Shown: positions 1 to 7,598 of the stretch, in pieces | Position numbering within the stretch: the first letter of the stretch is position 1 | Layout of the letters: each line of letters starts with the position of its first letter | Assembly: GCF_004794515.1 (NCBI RefSeq) | Contig: NZ_SSDF01000067.1 | Location: 1-55,988 of the forward strand | Source of the DNA: Microbacterium sp. A20 | GTDB taxonomy: Bacteria > Actinomycetota > Actinomycetes > Actinomycetales > Microbacteriaceae | Direction of reading: 5' to 3' | DNA length: 55,988 nucleotides | Translations under genes and position numbers: made by a program | Notes under the pieces: generated by a model | Database searches by the model: none | The model's input: only the letters and a program-made list of their open reading frames with translations | What the model was told of the DNA's origin: nothing

Positions 1-54
1 CCGGATGCTCCCACGACCCAGCCATCACAGCCAGGCCCGCAGGGCAACTTCTCT

Positions 55-82
55 ATCTTACCCACCCTGTCTCGCTTGTCAA
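55..82 (-). promoter_or_regulatory. Strong sigma70-type promoter reading off the left edge, probably for an rRNA operon
   Basis: On the minus strand a perfect TTGACA -35 (77-82) is followed after 16 bases by TAAGAT (55-60). If AAGATA is taken as the -10 box the spacing is 17. Perfect -35 boxes are rare in this genome type and typical of rRNA P1 promoters. Transcription would leave the window at base 1. The rRNA assignment is inference, because no rRNA sequence is inside the window. Confidence 0.6.
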
Positions 83-94
83 ATCGGCGCGCCG

Positions 95-113
95 TGCGGA
101 TCAGAGATCCGCA
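95..113. repeat. Inverted repeat upstream of the left-edge promoter
   Basis: Arms of 8 bp, TGCGGATC and GATCCGCA, are separated by AGA. Relative to the minus-strand promoter the repeat begins 12 bases upstream of the -35 box, where an activator or an UP-element-like contact would sit. Function is unknown. Confidence 0.5.
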
Positions 114-156
114 GCGCAGCTGATGACAGCCGCAGAAGAGGTGGATTCCCTATCCT

Positions 157-187
157 AGACGCAAGCGTCTGATCTCTCAAGTGAGAG
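157..187. repeat. Two adjacent small hairpins
   Basis: AGACGC-AA-GCGTCT (157-170) is followed four bases later by CTCTCA-AG-TGAGAG (174-187). Both have 6-bp perfect arms and 2-base centres. They lie between the leftward promoter and the first gene. They could be operators or part of a small RNA. Neither has a T-tract, so they are not obvious terminators. Confidence 0.4.
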
Positions 188-385
188 TGGATCGGGAGTG
201 GTTCTCCGCTTGAGGGGGGTGAAGCTCTTGGCTCCTCCGCTTCCCTGTGGGGCGAACAAGTAATAAGTTACGTGGGTTCCGGGGTTCTGGCAAATCGGGG
301 CATACAGCCCGGGCGTGTCGACTCAGCACCTCAGACGCTTTACGCCGGATCAGCCGCGGTTTCCGGCGCAGCATCCGCTCGAGAG

Positions 386-391
386 TACGAT
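386..391 (+). promoter_or_regulatory. Candidate -10 box for a leaderless CoA-transferase transcript
   Basis: TACGAT is followed by exactly 6 bases and then the ATG at 398. No Shine-Dalgarno sequence precedes the ATG. This is the TAnnnT-6-ATG layout seen repeatedly in the window. No clear -35 box was found. Confidence 0.45.
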
Positions 392-397
392 CTGGGC

Positions 398-1741
398 ATG
401 CGCCCGCCCACCGATGACCCGGCCATCAGTCCGGGGGCTGCGCTGCTCGATCGGGTCAGGCTCCTGCTCGATCTCCCTCCCGCCGAGGGAGCGCCCGACG
501 CTCACGCGGCGGTCCCGCTCCCCTCTCGACTGGCGACCGACGAACTCGCCTGGGCGAGTGTCGCTTCGGCCATGCTCTCCGCCGGCCGCTCCCCCGCGGC
601 CATCGACCCCCACCGCGCGGCCACCGCATATCGGAGCGACCGCGTGCTCGCGATCGACGGTGTCGCTCCCCCGGTGTGGTCGCCCCACTCGGGGTTCTGG
701 CGGACTGCGGACGGATGGATCAGGACCCACGGGAACTACCCGCATCACGCAACCGCTCTCTGTGCCGCTCTCGGAGTGCACGATGACGCCGACGCGGATG
801 CGGTTCGGGCTGCGCTCCACGAACGGGCGACGGCGGAGGCCGTCGCAGCGGTCACGCGCGCCGGAGGGCTCGCCGTAGCCGTGACCGCCGAGGATCCGGC
901 GATTGATCGAGCGCTTCGTGATGCGCCGCTTCTCGACGTCCGACACATCACCGGCCCCACACCTCGATACCGGCGGCCCGAACGCGCAATGCCGACGCAC
1001 GACGATCGTCTCCCGCTCGCCGGTATGCGCGTGCTCGACCTCACCCGCGTGATCGCCGGTCCCGTGTGCACCCGCACGCTCGCTCTCCTCGGCGCGGACG
1101 TTCTGCGCATCGATCCGCCGCACCTCCCGGAGCCCGAGTGGCAGCACCTCGACACCGGTCACGGCAAGCGATCGGCTCGGCTGGATGCGCGCACGCCGCA
1201 GATGCACGAGTTGCTCGCAGCTGCCGACGCCGTCGTGCTCGGCTACCGCCCCGCGGCGCTGGACCGGCTGGGGCTCAACCCCTCCGTACTCGCCGAACGC
1301 TATCCGGGCCTGGTCGTCGCACAACTCAGCGCCTGGGGTACCGAGCATCCCGATCGCGCCGGCTTCGACAGCCTCGTGCAGGCAGCATCCGGTATCGCGC
1401 TCGTCGAGTCACCGGACGGCGACCGCCCCGGGACGCTTCCCGCCCAGGCGCTCGACCACAGTGCCGGATACCTGCTCGCCGCTGCGGTGACCACGCAGCT
1501 TCTGCGCCGCGCACGCGAAGGCGGTTCCTGGTACACCGGCACCTCGCTCCGCCGCATCGCCGCCGAGCTGCTCGGGATGCCGCGCCGCCGGGAGCCGGAA
1601 GACGACGTCGAGTTCGATGTCGGCCCGCACCTCGCGCGCTTCGAGGTCGACGGCAGATCCCTCGTCACCGCGCGACCGGCGATGACCGGACTCGAGTTCG
1701 GCGCCCCGCACCCCTGGGGGTCGGATCAGCCGATCTGGTGA
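398..1741 (+). CDS. CoA transferase family III (CaiB/BaiF-like)
   Basis: 447 residues. The family moves CoA between carboxylic acids in the cytoplasm; the substrate cannot be told here. The family Rossmann start is seen at 207-240 (GMRVLDLTRVIAGP, LLGADVLRID), and a second family motif, GFDSLVQAASG, at 322-332. A FWRTADGWI segment at 100-108 resembles the small domain that normally follows the Rossmann part, so the two halves look present in swapped order. The start at 398 is chosen for the TACGAT-6-ATG leaderless promoter; the open frame reaches 272, but that upstream part is unlike the family. The end overlaps the convergent DUF4184 gene by 16 bases. Confident on family, not on reaction. 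Confidence 0.8.
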   Translation: MRPPTDDPAISPGAALLDRVRLLLDLPPAEGAPDAHAAVPLPSRLATDELAWASVASAMLSAGRSPAAIDPHRAATAYRSDRVLAIDGVAPPVWSPHSGFWRTADGWIRTHGNYPHHATALCAALGVHDDADADAVRAALHERATAEAVAAVTRAGGLAVAVTAEDPAIDRALRDAPLLDVRHITGPTPRYRRPERAMPTHDDRLPLAGMRVLDLTRVIAGPVCTRTLALLGADVLRIDPPHLPEPEWQHLDTGHGKRSARLDARTPQMHELLAAADAVVLGYRPAALDRLGLNPSVLAERYPGLVVAQLSAWGTEHPDRAGFDSLVQAASGIALVESPDGDRPGTLPAQALDHSAGYLLAAAVTTQLLRRAREGGSWYTGTSLRRIAAELLGMPRRREPEDDVEFDVGPHLARFEVDGRSLVTARPAMTGLEFGAPHPWGSDQPIW

Positions 1742-2520
1742 CGACGCCCGCGAACCGCCAGCACGATGCAGAGCACGAACGTGATCGCACCCCACACGGC
1801 ACACGCCGGAGGCAGGACCCGATAGGCCAGATGCTGCACGGTGAACTCGCCGTCGATGGGGCCGAACGCGATGATCCCCCAGACGAGCGCGGCGACCAGG
1901 ATCACCGGAAGCGAGACCCACCACGCGATGCGCAGCCCCTGCGGCAGCGACTGCGTGACATCCGCTCGCGCGTCCCGCCGACGCAGCCACAGCAGCGCCC
2001 AGACGCCGATGATCAGCAGGCCGATCACACTCGACCCGTGCTGGAGCCACTTGAATCCGGGCAGCGGACCCCACATCGCATCGAGACCGGGGAGCAGCTG
2101 CACGCCGGCGCGATCCTCGTGCGTGAAGAGATCCCAGACGATGTGCGAGGCCACGCCGATCAGGAAAGACACCGCGAGGAACACCGGGTACCCGCGCTTC
2201 TCGCCCACACCGACGGCTCGTCCTGCGGCTTCCGCACCGCCCTCACTCCAGTCCTCCGGCAACCGGCGCGCCAGCCACAGCGGCGCGAGTTCCGGCACCG
2301 CCGGTCGCAGGATCACGCGCCAGAGGAGGAAGAGGACGAAGGCGAGCAGTGCCGTCCACAGGATGTTGCCGAAGGTGTGGGTGAACGAGTAATTCAGCCC
2401 GACACCGCGCACGAACAGCGGCAGATCCGGGGTCATGGCGCCGATCGCGATCGCCGCGGGCACCAACGGCGTACGGATGAACGGCAGCGCGACGAGCGCG
2501 TGACTGGGAGTGAAGGGCAT
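1726..2520 (-). CDS. DUF4184 family membrane protein
   Basis: 264 residues. The N-terminus MPFTPSHALVALP and the following TPDLPLF are the hallmarks of DUF4184, a family related to membrane-bound YdjM/metal-dependent hydrolase-like proteins (the HAA and D residues are candidate metal ligands). About six hydrophobic segments span the protein, including SFTHTFGNILWTALLAFVLF near residue 45 and a membrane stretch near the C-terminus. It lies immediately downstream of tyrS on the same strand with a 28-base gap, so cotranscription is possible. Its 3' end overlaps the convergent CoA transferase. No biochemical role is established. Confidence 0.75.
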   Translation of the reverse strand: MPFTPSHALVALPFIRTPLVPAAIAIGAMTPDLPLFVRGVGLNYSFTHTFGNILWTALLAFVLFLLWRVILRPAVPELAPLWLARRLPEDWSEGGAEAAGRAVGVGEKRGYPVFLAVSFLIGVASHIVWDLFTHEDRAGVQLLPGLDAMWGPLPGFKWLQHGSSVIGLLIIGVWALLWLRRRDARADVTQSLPQGLRIAWWVSLPVILVAALVWGIIAFGPIDGEFTVQHLAYRVLPPACAVWGAITFVLCIVLAVRGRRHQIG

Positions 2521-2548
2521 GCGGCTCTGCTATCCGAAGAGCGAAGGC

Positions 2549-3850
2549 TCAGCCGAGGAAGACGCCGGCGAGAGTCTTCTTGCCGCGGCGGAGCACGGAC
2601 ACTCCTCCGGGAAGAGTTCCCTGGACCGTGGCGGCATCGTCGTCGACACGACTGCCGTCGAGCGTGACGCCGCCCTGCGTGATCGCACGCCGCGCCTCGG
2701 AGAGACTGGCGACCAGGCCGGTCGCGACCAGAGCCTCGACCACCGCAGTGCCGGACGCGACGGTCGCATTCGGAAGCTCTTCCAGCGCGGTGCGAAGCGT
2801 CGCCGCGTCGAGCGCGGTCAGATCACCCTGCCCGAACAGCGCCTCGGATGCCGCGATCACCGCGGCTGTCGCATCGGCCCCGTGGACGGTCGCCACCACC
2901 TCGAGCGCGAGACGCTTCTGCGCCGCGCGACGGAACGGCTCCGTCGCCACGAGTTCGGCGTATTCCTCGATCTCCGCTCGGCTCAGGAACGTGAAGACCT
3001 TGAGGCGCTCGATCACGTCGGCGTCCGCCGTGCTCAGCCAGAACTGGTACATCCGGTAGGGGCTGCACATCTCGGCGTCGAGCCAGACGGCATTGCCCTC
3101 GCTCTTGCCGAACTTCGTGCCGTCGCTGTTGGTGATCAGCGGAGTGCCGATCGCATGCACCGACGCTCCCTCGGCGCGGCGGATCAGGTCCGTCCCGCTG
3201 GTGAGGTTGCCCCACTGGTCGGACCCGCCCGTCTGCAGCACGCAGTCGTACTGGCGGTACAGCTCGAGGAAGTCCATCCCCTGCAGGATCTGGTAGCTGA
3301 ACTCGGTGTAGCTGATGCCCTCGTCGGAGTTCAGACGCGCGGCGACCGCATCCTTCTTGAGCATCGTGCCGACACGGTAGTGCTTGCCGATCTCGCGGAG
3401 GAAGTCGATCGCGCTCAGCGGCGCCGTCCAGTCGAGGTTGTTCACGATACGGGCCGCGTTGTCGCCCTCGAAGCTCAGGTAGCGCTCGACCTGCGTGCGC
3501 AGACGTCCCACCCACTCCTCGACGGTCTCCCGCGTGTTGAGGGTGCGCTCCGCTGTCGGACGCGGGTCGCCGATCAGACCGGTGGAACCACCGACCAGGC
3601 CGAGAGGCTTGTGCCCGGCGAGCTGGATGCGACGCAGCGTCAGGAGCTGCACGAGGTTGCCCAGGTGCAGGCTCGGCGCGGTCGGATCGAACCCGCAGTA
3701 ATACGTGATGGGGTCTCCCGCGAGCAGGGCACGCAGCGCCTCCTGGTCGGTGGACACCTGGACCAGGCCACGCCACACGAGTTCGTCCCACACGTTCTCG
3801 AACGTGGGGTCGATCGCCTGGGGTGCGGTCGTCAGAGCGGGAGTTGACAC
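2549..3850 (-). CDS. tyrS: Tyrosyl-tRNA synthetase
   Basis: 433 residues, usual for bacterial TyrRS. It charges tRNA-Tyr in the cytoplasm. The class I signatures are present: HLGN (62-65) for HIGH, and KFGKS for KMSKS. The tyrosine-pocket segments YCGFDPTAPSLH and QGGSDQWGN-type residues are visible, and the C-terminus (TQGGVTLDG, region of the last 65 residues) is an S4 RNA-binding domain. I chose the GTG at 3850; another in-frame GTG at 3880 would add ten residues with no family match. It reads into the DUF4184 gene. In many actinobacteria tyrS lies beyond argH, as here (argH is about 4.7 kb upstream). Confidence 0.97.
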   Translation of the reverse strand: MSTPALTTAPQAIDPTFENVWDELVWRGLVQVSTDQEALRALLAGDPITYYCGFDPTAPSLHLGNLVQLLTLRRIQLAGHKPLGLVGGSTGLIGDPRPTAERTLNTRETVEEWVGRLRTQVERYLSFEGDNAARIVNNLDWTAPLSAIDFLREIGKHYRVGTMLKKDAVAARLNSDEGISYTEFSYQILQGMDFLELYRQYDCVLQTGGSDQWGNLTSGTDLIRRAEGASVHAIGTPLITNSDGTKFGKSEGNAVWLDAEMCSPYRMYQFWLSTADADVIERLKVFTFLSRAEIEEYAELVATEPFRRAAQKRLALEVVATVHGADATAAVIAASEALFGQGDLTALDAATLRTALEELPNATVASGTAVVEALVATGLVASLSEARRAITQGGVTLDGSRVDDDAATVQGTLPGGVSVLRRGKKTLAGVFLG

Positions 3851-3889
3851 GCGTTCCAGGCTATCAGCGCAGAGCAGCACCGAATCGCC

Positions 3890-4843
3890 TCAGACCGGCT
3901 CGTCGAGGCGCTCGATCTCCTCAGCGGACAAGGAGATCGACGCGGCATCCAGCGCCACATCCAGCTGATCGAGCTTGCTGCCGCCGAGGATGGGACGGAT
4001 GCCGCGCGCGAGCTGCCACGCCAGCACGACCTGCCCTCGGCCGAGACCCCGCGCCGCCGCGATCTCGTCCAGCACCGCGAGCCGACGTGCAGTCCCGGGG
4101 TGGTCGTACACCTCGGGCACGGCCTTCGCCGGATTGTCGTAAGCGCCGGACAGCAGCGGGGTGTACGCCCAGATCTCGATCCCGTTCGCCCGGGCGAAGT
4201 CGCGTTGCTCATCGCTCAGCACACCGAAGGGGTGAGCGACGCCGGGCGGAAGCGTCCCCGGACGCGTGCGCAGGTACGTGCTGTTCAACTGGAACGCGTC
4301 GATGGGCACGCTTCCGATGGACCTCGCGTGCGCACGGGCGCGCTCGATGCGCCAGGCCGGGTGGTTGGAGGCGCCGACCCGGCTCACCGTGGCGTCGGCG
4401 GTGAGCTCCGCGAGAGCGTCCACCGTGTCCTCGATCGTGACCGCCCGATCCTCCTGGTGCAGCCAGAGCAGGTCGATCCTGTCGACGCCCAGGCGTTCGA
4501 GACTCCCCTCGACCGCAGCGCGGATCGCGCGCGGAGAGAGTCCGGTCCGGCGCTCGGGCCAGGATCCGGGCCAGAGGGGTTCGGCGCCGACCTTGGTGGA
4601 GATACGGACCTGCGCGCGTGCACCCGGTCGCGCTGCCAGCCAGCGACCGAGCACCGCCTCGGAGGCCCCTCCGTGCCCCGTCTCACTGGCCCAGAAGCTG
4701 TAGCAGTCGGCGGTGTCGATCCAGATGCCGCCGCGTTCGACGAAGCGGTCGAGCAGGGCGAAAGAGGTCTCCTCATCGACGAGCGTTCCGAAGGACATCG
4801 CTCCGAGAACGAGCGGGGATACAGGGGTGTTCAGGTTGGTCAT
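3890..4843 (-). CDS. Aldo/keto reductase
   Basis: 317 residues, a full-length AKR TIM barrel. It uses NADPH to reduce carbonyl substrates in the cytoplasm; the substrate is unknown. Visible motifs are the N-terminal strand VSPLVLGAMSFGTL, the catalytic IDTADCY (Asp and Tyr), ISTKVG with the catalytic Lys, and WLHQEDRA with the substrate-side His. The last part, WQLARGIRPILGGSKLDQL, is the NADP-phosphate binding loop. The ATG at 4843 is preceded by a CACAGT box at 6 bases and no ribosome binding site, so the transcript looks leaderless. It diverges from a merR-type gene and shares a 53-base promoter region containing a 20-bp palindrome, so regulation by that MerR protein is very likely. Confidence 0.92.
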   Translation of the reverse strand: MTNLNTPVSPLVLGAMSFGTLVDEETSFALLDRFVERGGIWIDTADCYSFWASETGHGGASEAVLGRWLAARPGARAQVRISTKVGAEPLWPGSWPERRTGLSPRAIRAAVEGSLERLGVDRIDLLWLHQEDRAVTIEDTVDALAELTADATVSRVGASNHPAWRIERARAHARSIGSVPIDAFQLNSTYLRTRPGTLPPGVAHPFGVLSDEQRDFARANGIEIWAYTPLLSGAYDNPAKAVPEVYDHPGTARRLAVLDEIAAARGLGRGQVVLAWQLARGIRPILGGSKLDQLDVALDAASISLSAEEIERLDEPV

Positions 4844-4849
4844 GACTTC

Positions 4850-4880
4850 ACTGTGCAACCTGGAGCGCGCTCCAGGTCAA
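4850..4880 (-). promoter_or_regulatory. MerR-type promoter with 19-bp spacer over a 20-bp palindrome
   Basis: On the minus strand TTGACC (4875-4880) and CACAGT (4850-4855) are separated by 19 bp, the stretched spacing typical of MerR-activated promoters. The spacer is almost filled by a perfect 20-bp palindrome (4858-4877, arm ACCTGGAGCG). The -10 box ends 6 bases from the reductase ATG. The same palindrome lies directly upstream of the -10 box of the divergent merR gene, so one operator can serve both. Confidence 0.85.
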
Positions 4881-4884
4881 GCCC

Positions 4885-4890
4885 TATGCT
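4885..4890 (+). promoter_or_regulatory. -10 box of the merR gene, leaderless layout
   Basis: TATGCT is followed by 6 bases and the ATG at 4897. The 20-bp operator palindrome ends 7 bases upstream, overlapping the -35 position, so the regulator could repress its own gene while remodelling the opposite promoter. Confidence 0.6.
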
Positions 4891-4896
4891 CTGCTC

Positions 4897-5253
4897 ATGA
4901 CGACGTACACTCCGGCGGAGACCGCGGCCCGGTCCGGCTTCAGCATCGACACCCTCCGGTACTACGAGCGCGAGGGCATCCTGCCCGCGGTGTCGCGCAC
5001 GGCCGGCGGACATCGCGCGTACACCGATGCCGAACTCGGACTCCTGGAGTTCCTCAAGTGCCTCCGCGAGACCGGCATGCCGGTGGAACGCCTGCGCCGC
5101 TACGGTCGACTCTGCCAGCGCGAGGACACGATCCCGGAGCGGATCGCGCTTCTCGAGGAGCACGCGATGACCGTCGAGAAACAGCTCGCCGAGGTTCTCG
5201 CGCAGCAACGGCGTCTGGCAGAGAAGCTGGACTGGTACCGATCGTTGGACTGA
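4897..5253 (+). CDS. MerR-family transcriptional regulator
   Basis: 118 residues. The N-terminal winged helix is clear (TAARSGFSIDTLRYYEREGIL, then RTAGGHRAYTDAEL). A C-terminal dimerisation coiled coil follows, with repeated E/L/Q from about residue 78 to 115. The usual CxxxC or other metal-binding cysteines of MerR/CueR are lacking: there are single Cys residues in LKCLRE and RLCQRE, and no ligand domain, so it belongs to the short organic-stress type usually paired with an aldo/keto reductase. The divergent reductase and the shared palindrome support that role. The start is set by the TATGCT-6-ATG promoter. Confidence 0.92.
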   Translation: MTTYTPAETAARSGFSIDTLRYYEREGILPAVSRTAGGHRAYTDAELGLLEFLKCLRETGMPVERLRRYGRLCQREDTIPERIALLEEHAMTVEKQLAEVLAQQRRLAEKLDWYRSLD

Positions 5254-5260
5254 CCCGCCG

Positions 5261-6088
5261 TCAGCTGTGCGCCGCCCACCAGACGAGGAATGCTGCGCCG
5301 AGGGCGATGACCCAGCTGACGAGGCTCCCCACGAGGAAGTACTCGGCCCTGGCGCCGGTCTCGCCGTCGCGCGAGATCTCCGGGAAGCGGACGATGCCCT
5401 TCGCCGCCAGCATCGCCGCGAGGATCGGGTACGCCGCGGCGAGGGTGAGGATCAGGACGAGGATGCGCTCGAGCGGGCCGATCAGTCGCCCGCCCTGGAA
5501 ACCGGTTCGGGGGTCGGGGGCGGTCGCCACCGCAGACGGCTGATCGTCGGTCGGTCCGGCGACCGTCGGATGCGGTTCCGTGGCGCGGGATGCGGCTTCG
5601 GGGACGGATGCGTCGTCAGAGCCGGAATCGGGCTCCGCGATCTGCTCCGCCGGACGCCAGGTGTGCTCGCCGTCGAGAGCCGCACGCACCACGAGGTTCG
5701 CGGACTCCAAGAGGAACGCCGTCACTCCGAGCACCAGGATCGCCAGATCGAACGTGACCTCACCGAACGGCGAACGCAGCTGCCACACCGCGCCGATGAG
5801 GCCGGCATGCGCCCGCCCACCCGTCCAGATCACAGCTCCCACGACGACGACGGCGAGGACGACGGCCGGCCAGAATCCCGCGCGCGACGGTCGATCGTCG
5901 GGCATGCACCAGATCCAGAGCGCGCCGGCCACGAGCGCGGCGATCATCGGCAGCAGAGCGTCGCTGACGCTGCCGAGCAGCAGCAGCACGACAGCAGCGG
6001 CCAGATATCCGATCCAGCGACGGGGAACGAACTGCCGCACGAGGTCTGCGGCTCCGATGGCGAGCAGGACGAACCCGGCGAGGATCAT
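5261..6088 (-). CDS. Membrane protein of the SatD operon (DUF-type)
   Basis: 275 residues, no enzyme motif recognised. There are several N-terminal hydrophobic segments (from MILAGFVLLAIGAADL to about residue 150), a charged soluble middle of about 70 residues (EHTWRPAEQ to TGFQGGRL) rich in Asp, Glu, Pro and Ala, and two further C-terminal membrane segments. The start overlaps the satD stop by 4 bases (ATGA), so the two are translationally coupled. Proteins of this kind commonly follow SatD-family genes. The pair may form a membrane-associated regulator, but that is inference from position only. Its end is 7 bases from the convergent merR stop. Confidence 0.75.
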   Translation of the reverse strand: MILAGFVLLAIGAADLVRQFVPRRWIGYLAAAVVLLLLGSVSDALLPMIAALVAGALWIWCMPDDRPSRAGFWPAVVLAVVVVGAVIWTGGRAHAGLIGAVWQLRSPFGEVTFDLAILVLGVTAFLLESANLVVRAALDGEHTWRPAEQIAEPDSGSDDASVPEAASRATEPHPTVAGPTDDQPSAVATAPDPRTGFQGGRLIGPLERILVLILTLAAAYPILAAMLAAKGIVRFPEISRDGETGARAEYFLVGSLVSWVIALGAAFLVWWAAHS

Positions 6089-6729
6089 GCCGACTCCTCC
6101 CTGAGCGCAGCGAGTCCTTCGATGAGCGCGGCGGATCCGGCGCGTCGCAGCGACTTCGAGATGCTCGGCTGGGAGATGCCCTCCTGCTCCGCGAGCTCCT
6201 GCTGCGATCGGCCGACCAGGCGCCCGTAGGTGAGTCGGCGCTCGCGCGCACTCATCGCTCCCACCAGCTCGTCACGTGCGAGCAGATAGGCGTTGGAGAC
6301 CGCGATCGTCGAAGCCATGACCTCATCCTGCCCCGGCGCTCCGACAATCCAGGTGCGCGTCCGCGGTACGGCGCGCTGCTCACGGGAGTGCACGGTCTCG
6401 ATCGCCGCTCGCGCGGCGTACCAGCCGGGCCCGTCGGCCAGTTCGCCGTGCACGGAGGCGACGGCGCGCACCTCCCCCACGCCGATGCCGAATCGGAAGG
6501 CGATCCCATCGGGCAGCCGCAGCTGGATCAGGAAGAGCGAGGTCAGCGCATCGCGGAGCTCCCGGTAGACGCCCTGCTGCTCGTCTCCCACCGTGGGGGT
6601 CAACGGCTGAACGGCCAGGGGAAGGTCGGTCTCGGCCTGCGCGATGGTCTCGTCCAGCACGCGCTGCGCCGCTCCACGATCCCCGAGCTCCCGGGATCCC
6701 ACGATGTCTGCGATCACGGCTATGACCAT
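6085..6729 (-). CDS. SatD family protein
   Basis: 214 residues. The N-terminus VIAVIADIVGSRELGDR and the middle TVGDEQQGVYRE, then FRFGIGVGEV, are typical of SatD, a family first found in the sat/ffh acid-tolerance operon of Streptococcus mutans. It resembles a degenerate nucleotidyl-cyclase-like fold. The last 55 residues carry a helix-turn-helix, SQQELAEQEGISQPSISKSLR, suggesting direct DNA binding and probably autoregulation. The TAAGGT box 6 bases from the ATG and no ribosome binding site suggest a leaderless transcript. It is coupled to the following membrane gene by ATGA. Biochemical function is unknown. Confidence 0.85.
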   Translation of the reverse strand: MVIAVIADIVGSRELGDRGAAQRVLDETIAQAETDLPLAVQPLTPTVGDEQQGVYRELRDALTSLFLIQLRLPDGIAFRFGIGVGEVRAVASVHGELADGPGWYAARAAIETVHSREQRAVPRTRTWIVGAPGQDEVMASTIAVSNAYLLARDELVGAMSARERRLTYGRLVGRSQQELAEQEGISQPSISKSLRRAGSAALIEGLAALREESA

Positions 6730-6731
6730 GC

Positions 6732-6778
6732 GATAACCTTATCACGAATATTCGTTGATATATGCGTTATTAGGTTAT
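6732..6778. promoter_or_regulatory. SatD operon promoter/operator with nested dyads
   Basis: An AT-rich island in a GC-rich region. It contains GATAA-CC-TTATC (6732-6743), a perfect 12-bp palindrome ACGAATATTCGT (6744-6755), and flanking ATAACCT (6733-6739) and AGGTTAT (6772-6778) as an outer inverted repeat. The minus-strand -10 box TAAGGT (6736-6741) lies inside the first dyad, 6 bases from the satD ATG. The region is shared with the divergent DUF1349 gene. The SatD helix-turn-helix is the obvious candidate reader. Confidence 0.6.
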
Positions 6779-6789
6779 GGATTGGAAAT

Positions 6790-7374
6790 ATGCCTCATAG
6801 AAGCATGATTGCATGGTCCGAAGGAACCTGGACCCATGCCCCTGCCGCCGTGGAGGACGCCGAGCACCTCGACGTCACCGCCGTCGAAGGCAGCGACGCC
6901 TGGCGGCACACCGCATATGGATTCGTGCACGACACCGAGCACGCTCTGCTTGCCCCGCTCGCTGTGGGCGAGGCGATGGAGGTGTCGTTCCGTGCACCGT
7001 GGGACGGCCAGTTCGACCAGGCGGGGGTCTTCGTGCGTATCGACGACGAGCACTGGGTGAAGACCGGCCTCGAGTACGCCGACGATCATCTCGGGCTCGG
7101 TGCCGTCGTCACCGCCGGAGGATCCGACTGGTCGGTCGGATTCGTCGACGAGTGGCACGACCGCGAGATCACGGTGCGCGTGAGCCGGTGGGCGGATGCC
7201 GTGATCGTCCGGGCGCGCGCCGACGATGAACCGTGGCGGCTGGTGCGCGTCGCTCCGTTCGACGGCCAGGCTGCGGCATCCGCCGGGCCGTTCCTCGCCG
7301 CGCCGACCCGCGCCGGACTCACCGTGCGGTTCACCCGATGGGAACGGTCGGCTGCCGACGCCGAGCTGCACTGA
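6790..7374 (+). CDS. DUF1349 domain-containing protein
   Basis: 194 residues. The DUF1349 beta-sandwich signature is clear: WRHTAYGFVHD, then AMEVSFRAPWDGQFDQAGVFVRIDDEHWVKTGLEY (described by its start, the aromatic and Asp residues being diagnostic) and WRLVRVAPF. Such proteins are concanavalin-like and their function is unknown. No signal peptide, so cytoplasmic. The ATG at 6790 has a weak GGA upstream; a second ATG at 6805 is possible. It diverges from satD and shares the dyad-rich promoter region. Confidence 0.8.
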   Translation: MPHRSMIAWSEGTWTHAPAAVEDAEHLDVTAVEGSDAWRHTAYGFVHDTEHALLAPLAVGEAMEVSFRAPWDGQFDQAGVFVRIDDEHWVKTGLEYADDHLGLGAVVTAGGSDWSVGFVDEWHDREITVRVSRWADAVIVRARADDEPWRLVRVAPFDGQAAASAGPFLAAPTRAGLTVRFTRWERSAADAELH

Positions 7375-7408
7375 ACTCGGAAGGCCGCCGTCCGCGACTG
7401 ACCGGCGC

Positions 7409-7490
7409 GACGATCCGCCGAGGCACCGACGTTCTGCGGACAAATCACCGGCTTGACCTCGGCGGATCGTCAGGTCCTCGGAGGATCGTC
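7409..7490. repeat. Left four-site repeat array of the DUF559 unit
   Basis: Four 15-bp units. Two are on the minus strand: 7409-7423 (GACGATCCGCCGAGG) and 7428-7442 (GACGTTCTGCGGACA, degenerate). Two are on the plus strand: 7457-7471 (CCTCGGCGGATCGTC, exact reverse complement of the first) and 7476-7490 (CCTCGGAGGATCGTC). Same-strand units are separated by 4 bases, so the period is 19. The inner gap is 14 bases. The layout matches the array at 8469-8549 on the other side of the gene. Confidence 0.9.
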
Positions 7491-7598
7491 ACCACACCCC
7501 ACTCCGTCATGTCTGCACAGCCGGACTACGAAACAGATTGCCCACACTTACCGGAAGGCGAGTGAGCTTCGGAATGTCGCGTCCCCCATCGTGGACGG

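Larger units (their letters stand above)
1..397. other. Gene-free left edge with promoter and inverted repeats
   Basis: No convincing gene lies here. The short open frames have no family resemblance or ribosome binding site. The stretch holds an outward-facing promoter (55-82, minus strand), an inverted repeat just upstream of it (95-113), two adjacent small hairpins (157-170 and 174-187), and the presumed promoter of the first gene (386-391). The remaining sequence shows nothing I recognise. Confidence 0.6.

Noticed and set aside
177..374. Minus-strand 65-codon open frame
   Set aside because: Basic, Pro-rich, no ribosome site and no family resemblance.
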